A stretch of 18,347 bases of DNA from an uncultured Ruminococcus sp. (GTDB lineage Bacteria > Bacillota > Clostridia > Oscillospirales > Ruminococcaceae). How positions within the stretch are numbered: position 1 is the stretch's first letter; every line of letters begins with the position of its first letter. The position numbers and the translations under genes are program-made. The notes under the pieces were generated by a model. That model was not told the origin of the DNA. It saw only the letters and a program-made list of their open reading frames with translations, and ran no database searches. Location: NCBI RefSeq assembly GCF_946187255.1, contig NZ_CAMHRZ010000040.1, forward strand, positions 1-18,347. Direction: 5' to 3'. Below, in pieces: positions 14,663-18,347 of the stretch.

Positions 14663-15617
14663 TGCCGGCAAGGAAAAATTCAAGTCAAAAATAGGCGGAC
14701 AGGCGGTAATAGAGGGCGTTATGATGCGCGGCATCGATAAGGCATCTATGGCTAACCGTATGCCCGACGGCACGATAGATCTGGAGGTCTGGGACATAAA
14801 GGGCGGCAAGAACCCCGCATGGTACAGGAAAACACCCTTTGTACGCGGTATATTCAACTTTGTGACCTCAATGATGGACGGCTATAAGTGTATATCCCGT
14901 TCGGCGGACAAGCAGATGACCGATGAGGATATGGAGGAGCCCACCAAGTTTGAAAAATGGCTGGATGAAAAGCTGGGCGATAAGCTGATGCCTATCGTAA
15001 CGAGCATATCTATGGTCATTGGTGTGGTAATGGCCATGTTCCTGTTCATGTGGGTGCCCACTGCGCTGATAAAGCTGGTGGAAAAGCTGTCGGGTGCGGA
15101 GTTCAATACAGTAGTGAAGAACGTGATCGAGGGTCTGCTTAAAATAGCCATATTTATCGGTTATACCGCTGTTACTGCACTCATGCCAAGCATGAAGCGC
15201 CTTTATGAGTATCACGGTGCGGAGCATAAGACCATCGCCTGCTACGAGGCGGAGACTGAGCTCACACCCGAGAACGTTAAGGGATTTACCCGTTTTCACC
15301 CCAGATGCGGCACCAGTTTTATATTCCTGGTACTGTTCATAAGTATATTTGTGAATACCATATTCCGTCTCTCATGGGCTAATATCCCCCTGAGAGTACT
15401 GTGCAAGCTGGCTCTTTTGCCTGTTGTAACGGGTATAGCCTATGAGCTGATACGTCTGGCGGGTAAGTATACAAATCCCGTGACAAAGGCGTTTTCGGCA
15501 CCGGGACTGTGGATACAGCGCATAACCACCCGCGAGCCTGATGAAAAGGAGATCGAGTGTGCAATATCTGCGCTGAAAGCAGTTATACCCGAGAATAAAG
15601 AGGACGATCAATGGTGA
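14652..15617 (+). CDS. DUF1385 (YqhQ-type) membrane protein
   Basis: This 321-residue product belongs to the DUF1385 family, known as YqhQ in Bacillus subtilis, a conserved Firmicutes membrane protein annotated as a predicted metal-dependent enzyme. Family marks are GGQAVIEGVMMRG (15-27), YEYHGAEHKTI (about 185-195) and FHPRCGTSF (215-223); the His/Glu/Cys residues are plausible metal ligands. Hydrophobic segments lie at about 116-140, 157-178, 220-240 and 247-268. It starts 11 bases inside the end of the kinase gene with ggaaagga upstream, and prmC starts 7 bases before its stop. The DUF1385-prmC order is common in Firmicutes, so the two-component genes look like an addition in front of a conserved pair. 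Biochemical role not established. Confidence 0.92.
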   Translation: MSSNAGKEKFKSKIGGQAVIEGVMMRGIDKASMANRMPDGTIDLEVWDIKGGKNPAWYRKTPFVRGIFNFVTSMMDGYKCISRSADKQMTDEDMEEPTKFEKWLDEKLGDKLMPIVTSISMVIGVVMAMFLFMWVPTALIKLVEKLSGAEFNTVVKNVIEGLLKIAIFIGYTAVTALMPSMKRLYEYHGAEHKTIACYEAETELTPENVKGFTRFHPRCGTSFIFLVLFISIFVNTIFRLSWANIPLRVLCKLALLPVVTGIAYELIRLAGKYTNPVTKAFSAPGLWIQRITTREPDEKEIECAISALKAVIPENKEDDQW

Positions 15618-16465
15618 CATACAGAGAGCTTCTCAAAGCGCAGGCTGATATGCTTGAAAAAGCTGGCAACGACAATGCGTATTTTGACTGCTGCGAGCTT
15701 TTGGGGAAGGAACTTTGCAAGGACTGCCGCAGCGGGGAATTCGAGCGTATTCTGGATACGCAGGCTGAGGACGGCGTAAAGGAGTCATTCGAGGCGATGT
15801 GCGGCAGGCGTGCAAAGGGCGAGCCTTTGCAGTATCTGCTGGGAGAATGGGAGTTTTACGGCATCCCCGTCAAGGTGGGGAAAGGCGTGCTGATCCCACG
15901 TCAGGATACCGAGACCCTTGTGGAACTGGCAGTGAACAAGTACAAAAAAACGGACGGCATAATTGTTGCAGACCTTTGTGCGGGCAGCGGCTGTATCGCC
16001 CTCGCGCTGGAAAAGCACCTGCGCTGCAGTGAAGTCTACGCGGTCGAAAAAAGCGAACAGGCTGCGGGATACCTGCGGGATAACCTGCGGCTCAATTCAT
16101 CTGCGGTGCAGCTCGTAATGGGGGATGTGCTTGATCCTGCGGATGCCGAAAAGCTGCCTGTCTGCGACCTTATCGTGTGCAATCCGCCCTATCTCACCGC
16201 TGATGATATGGAGGCTTTGCAAACTGAGGTCACCCATGAACCTGCCGAAGCGCTTTTCGGCGGCGAGGACGGGCTGGATTTCTACCGCCACGTTACCCGT
16301 ATATGGAAGAACAGGCTGAAAACAGGCGGTACACTGATATACGAGATAGGCATGGGTCAGGAGGACGATGTGATGCAGATCCTTGTGCAGCACGGCTTTG
16401 AGAACGTCCGCTGCAAGCCCGACCCCTGCGGCATAATGCGATGTGTGATCGGTACAAAAAAATGA
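15611..16465 (+). CDS. prmC: Release factor glutamine methyltransferase
   Basis: PrmC methylates the GGQ glutamine of peptide-chain release factors RF1 and RF2 using S-adenosylmethionine. The 284 residues have an N-terminal helical substrate-binding domain (about 1-85), the IPRQDTE motif (95-101), the SAM-binding DLCAGSGCIA (121-130) and the catalytic NPPY (191-194), followed by EALFGGEDGLDFYR. The start ATG overlaps the previous stop by 7 bases with agagg about 8 bases upstream. prfA often lies beside prmC in Firmicutes, but is not found in this window; the next gene is a leucine-rich repeat protein. Codon use is normal. Identity secure. Confidence 0.96.
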   Translation: MVTYRELLKAQADMLEKAGNDNAYFDCCELLGKELCKDCRSGEFERILDTQAEDGVKESFEAMCGRRAKGEPLQYLLGEWEFYGIPVKVGKGVLIPRQDTETLVELAVNKYKKTDGIIVADLCAGSGCIALALEKHLRCSEVYAVEKSEQAAGYLRDNLRLNSSAVQLVMGDVLDPADAEKLPVCDLIVCNPPYLTADDMEALQTEVTHEPAEALFGGEDGLDFYRHVTRIWKNRLKTGGTLIYEIGMGQEDDVMQILVQHGFENVRCKPDPCGIMRCVIGTKK

Positions 16466-17124
16466 ATACTAAGCATATTGTAACAGATGAGAAATTCTAC
16501 CTCTGTGACGGGTGCGAGGTCTATTACAGCACCGAGGAGGAAGATGACGGCAGTATATGGCTCATAGGTACACGCGAGAGCGTCAGTAACATCAGGGAGT
16601 TCTATATCCCGAATTCGATAAACGGTGCGCCTGTCATTTATATCGAAGGTGATATTTTCGACTACAACAAGGTGCTGGAACGCTTTATCGTCGAAGAGGA
16701 CAACGAGCATTTCAGTGTATATGAGGGCGGGCTGTACTCAAAGGATATGACAAGATTTTACTTCATACCGCCTAAGTACGATGGAAAGGTATTCTTTGTG
16801 CCGGAGGGTGTTGAATGGATAGGAGATACTGCACTTAATGCTGATTCCCTTGAAACTATCGTTATCCCCGGCGGGTGCAGGAAAATGATAGAATACAGCG
16901 CAGCCTGTCTGAGAGCGCTCAAACGCATATATATCCCGAAAAGCATGGAGTTTATCGGGTTCAAGGCGTTCAACTTCACCAGCCCCGAAGAGGTCTTCTA
17001 CGAGGGCAGTGAAGAGGACAAGGCTAAGATAGATTTCTGCGATGGGGGCTTCAATGCAGGGCTTCTGGACGCGAAGTGGCATTACAACTGCACTATACCG
17101 AAGTCGTCTGACGAAATAAAATAA
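16441..17124 (+). CDS. BspA-type leucine-rich repeat protein, no signal peptide
   Basis: The 227-residue protein contains several units of the BspA/LRR_5 type, visible as VPEGVEWIGDTALNADSLETIVIPGG (about 123-147), a following unit with IYIPKSMEFIGFKAFN (about 162-177), and a terminal VFYEGSEEDKAKI/AKWHYNC closure typical of these proteins. An N-terminal YYSTEEEDDGSIWLIG segment looks like a partial unit. There is no signal peptide or membrane segment, so it is probably cytoplasmic, unlike most BspA-like surface proteins. The start at 16441 overlaps prmC by 25 bases; an alternative ATG at 16462 removes seven residues, and neither has a good ribosome site. It may bind a partner protein; function unknown. 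Confidence 0.82.
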   Translation: MCDRYKKMNTKHIVTDEKFYLCDGCEVYYSTEEEDDGSIWLIGTRESVSNIREFYIPNSINGAPVIYIEGDIFDYNKVLERFIVEEDNEHFSVYEGGLYSKDMTRFYFIPPKYDGKVFFVPEGVEWIGDTALNADSLETIVIPGGCRKMIEYSAACLRALKRIYIPKSMEFIGFKAFNFTSPEEVFYEGSEEDKAKIDFCDGGFNAGLLDAKWHYNCTIPKSSDEIK

Positions 17125-17125
17125 T

Positions 17126-17139
17126 GCCGATATATCGGC
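17126..17139 (+). promoter_or_regulatory. Palindrome next to the ribosome site of the Cys-rich protein gene
   Basis: gccga-tata-tcggc is a perfect 14-bp palindrome whose right arm overlaps the start of the presumed ribosome site ggcggtga (17137-17144) for the TTG start at 17151. It could mask initiation. Confidence 0.35.
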
Positions 17140-17150
17140 GGTGATGCATT

Positions 17151-17519
17151 TTGAAAAACAGGAAAAAATACCTTAAAAGCCGCGCAAGGCTGCGCAGGAT
17201 GGTCAACGAGGGCTTTGTGTTTGAAACGGGCTTTGTGTGCGATACCTGCGGAGCAATGCTCTATGATTTCCCGCTGTATGACGCTAAGGGCTGTCTTAAA
17301 TGCGGCAGGTGGGCGGAGAATGTCTGCGGCGACCCCGATTGTCCCGTGTGCGCGAACCGTCCTGCTTACGCCACAGGTGTATACTATGAACCCGACAGCA
17401 GATACATATCACGTCATGCTATACTCAGGAAAAGGAGCCTGCAGGATAACTATCTGCATAAGACAGGCGGTGCTGCGAGGAAGAATGATCGCCGCAGACT
17501 GTACAAAAATACGGACTAA
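17151..17519 (+). CDS. Small Cys-rich, zinc-ribbon-like protein
   Basis: I do not recognise a named family for this 122-residue protein. The first 18 residues are strongly basic (Lys/Arg-rich). Seven cysteines follow: CDTC (30-33), CLKC (48-51), C59, C64 and C67. Two CxxC pairs about 15 residues apart are a classic zinc-ribbon layout, and C59-x4-C64-x2-C67 could bind a second metal. The C-terminus is again basic (KNDRRRLYK), which suggests nucleic-acid binding. The start is TTG at 17151, 26 bases after the leucine-rich repeat gene; ggcggtga lies just upstream. A competing frame at 17215-17523 is a shadow. Last gene of the likely lipoprotein-to-here transcription unit. No terminator is seen behind it. 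Confidence 0.72.
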   Translation: MKNRKKYLKSRARLRRMVNEGFVFETGFVCDTCGAMLYDFPLYDAKGCLKCGRWAENVCGDPDCPVCANRPAYATGVYYEPDSRYISRHAILRKRSLQDNYLHKTGGAARKNDRRRLYKNTD

Positions 17520-17522
17520 ATA

Positions 17523-17544
17523 ATAAATGTACATTTATATGTAC
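17523..17544. repeat. Overlapping palindromes in the gap before the last gene
   Basis: A perfect 16-bp palindrome, ataaatgt/acatttat (17523-17538), overlaps a second hairpin gtacat/atgtac with a 4-base loop (17529-17544). There is no T-tract. It lies about 60 bases upstream of the -10 box of the last gene and could be a regulator site. Confidence 0.5.
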
Positions 17545-17581
17545 TCATTAATGTGATTGTGCAAAATAGTATTTGCAGTCC

Positions 17582-17610
17582 GTACAAAGGGACAGTTTGT
17601 GTGTTATAAT
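17582..17610 (+). promoter_or_regulatory. Probable promoter of the last gene (extended -10)
   Basis: A perfect tataat (17605-17610) is preceded by tgt, giving an extended -10 box. The -35 position (17582-17587, gtacaa) is poor with a 17-base spacer. Transcription should start near 17617, at a small hairpin caggaa/ttcctg (17616-17635). Confidence 0.6.
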
Positions 17611-17663
17611 ATATGCAGGAAAAGAAAAATTCCTGAAATATATTTTGAAAGGAACAGATAAAT

Positions 17664-18347
17664 ATGGCTATCGATAAGAAGAAAAAGGAAAAGGACGTCA
17701 AGGTACATAACATTACAGACGCAGATGAAAAGAAGAAGGCAGAGACCATCCGCCAACTCAAACACAACGTGGAGATGTGCCAAGACGTCAAGCTTTACTG
17801 GGAAAAGGAACTCCCCTACCGTCTGGAGGACGTAGTGCGCATGTACTCCCAGACAGCCTCTCAGCAAATCAACGCCGATGTGCTCAACACCATCAACTGG
17901 CTCAACAGCGAAATCAGAAAGTCGTTCAACAAGAGCCTGAACTCACTCCAACCCATCAGTTGCGAAATTGAGCCAGAGGCTGTGCCTACCACGACTGACG
18001 TAGAGATAGCCGACACCAAGAAAATGCGTCTCGTGGCACGTATCGGCACCGCCGTCACCGTCATCGCTGCAGGCACCATGTGCGCCACAATGGGTGTGGG
18101 CGGCATCGTCATGGCCACAGGCATGATGGCCGGCATCGGTGCCGAGTTCCTGATGAACCGTAAGCAAAACGAGTCGAAGGAGCGAGTGCAGGAACTCATT
18201 CCACAGATGGTGACTCAAGCACAGCAGAAACTCGTCATCACCGTGTCCGACCACCTGAACAACGCCTACAACGACCTCATCAAGAACCTGCAGTCCTATC
18301 AAGACCAATGGATTGAAGAAGCCAAACAGTCCATTGAGAAAGAAAAG
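17664..18347 (+). CDS. Helical membrane protein of unknown function, 3' end outside window; likely foreign
   Basis: The frame from ATG 17664 is open for 228 codons to the window edge. gaaagga lies about 11 bases upstream. The first 26 residues are Lys/Asp/Glu-rich. A helical part follows (about 27-95), then a linker (about 96-118). A Gly/Ala/Met-rich hydrophobic stretch at about 124-164, long enough for two short membrane helices, has glycine-zipper spacing (MGVGGIVMATGMMAGIGA). A Gln/Glu/Lys-rich probable coiled coil follows to the edge. This layout resembles the stalk-and-paddle region of bacterial dynamin-like proteins, but no GTPase domain is present upstream of it, so that is only a similarity. 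Codon use is odd: 8 of 16 Gln codons are CAA (dapA 0 of 6) and 9 of 15 Leu codons are CTC (dapA 4 of 25), which suggests transfer. Confidence 0.8.
   Translation, partial: MAIDKKKKEKDVKVHNITDADEKKKAETIRQLKHNVEMCQDVKLYWEKELPYRLEDVVRMYSQTASQQINADVLNTINWLNSEIRKSFNKSLNSLQPISCEIEPEAVPTTTDVEIADTKKMRLVARIGTAVTVIAAGTMCATMGVGGIVMATGMMAGIGAEFLMNRKQNESKERVQELIPQMVTQAQQKLVITVSDHLNNAYNDLIKNLQSYQDQWIEEAKQSIEKEK

Noticed and set aside
14048..14857. Minus-strand open frame of 269 residues opposite the kinase gene
   Set aside because: Overlaps the kinase catalytic domain and the start of the DUF1385 gene, both clearly real.
17215..17523. Alternative + frame of 102 residues over the Cys-rich gene
   Set aside because: The 17151 frame has ordered CxxC pairs and a better start; the alternative lacks a ribosome site.
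17861..18308. Minus-strand frames opposite the last gene
   Set aside because: His/Val-rich composition comes from the complement of the membrane-protein codons; no ribosome site.

Overview
The window looks like chromosomal DNA of a low-to-mid GC, Gram-positive gut or rumen clostridium, most probably Ruminococcus or a close Oscillospiraceae relative. Reasons: a dap cluster with an archaeal/fungal-type aspartate-semialdehyde dehydrogenase, an fhs gene, a DUF1385/YqhQ-type gene next to prmC, a BspA-type leucine-rich repeat protein, strong A+G-rich Shine-Dalgarno sites, several TTG starts, and strong preference for CAG (Gln) and CTG (Leu). The genus is inferred from gene content and style; no database search was possible. 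Almost everything is encoded on the + strand.

Region by region. 1-3018 is a lysine/diaminopimelate cluster: the 3' part of asd, dapA, a small acidic protein of unknown function, and dapB. 3019-3801 is a 783-base non-coding island with several palindromes, a three-tier nested hairpin, an 11-bp inverted repeat enclosing two related repeats, and five tandem copies of a 7-mer; it ends in a near-consensus promoter. 3802-8336 reads as one transcription unit driven by that promoter: fhs (one-carbon metabolism), a DUF3810 membrane protein with an HELAH zinc-protease motif, tsaE and tsaB (overlapping; tRNA t6A modification) and rpiB, closed by a terminator at 8391-8442. 8467-10835 is a single-gene unit with its own consensus promoter and terminator, encoding a secreted GH25 muramidase followed by about five fibronectin-III-like repeats. 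10869-17519 holds a promoter and then seven closely packed genes: a lipoprotein, an OmpR-type response regulator, its sensor histidine kinase, a DUF1385/YqhQ-type membrane protein, prmC, a leucine-rich repeat protein and a small Cys-rich zinc-ribbon-like protein. Four of these overlap head to tail, which suggests translational coupling.

The last segment, 17664 to the window end, is an open reading frame of 228 codons with no stop inside the window. It has a Lys-rich start, helical regions and a Gly-rich double membrane segment. Its codon use is clearly unlike that of the rest of the window (half of its Gln codons are CAA; CTC is its main Leu codon), which suggests a transferred gene and perhaps the first gene of an accessory system that continues beyond the window.

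The best leads are this foreign-looking membrane gene, a 79-base nested inverted repeat directly upstream of the response regulator, the structured non-coding island after dapB, and a pair of 12-bp direct repeats spaced 21 bp apart at the start of the muramidase transcript. No tRNA, rRNA, CRISPR array, insertion sequence or classic riboswitch was recognised.
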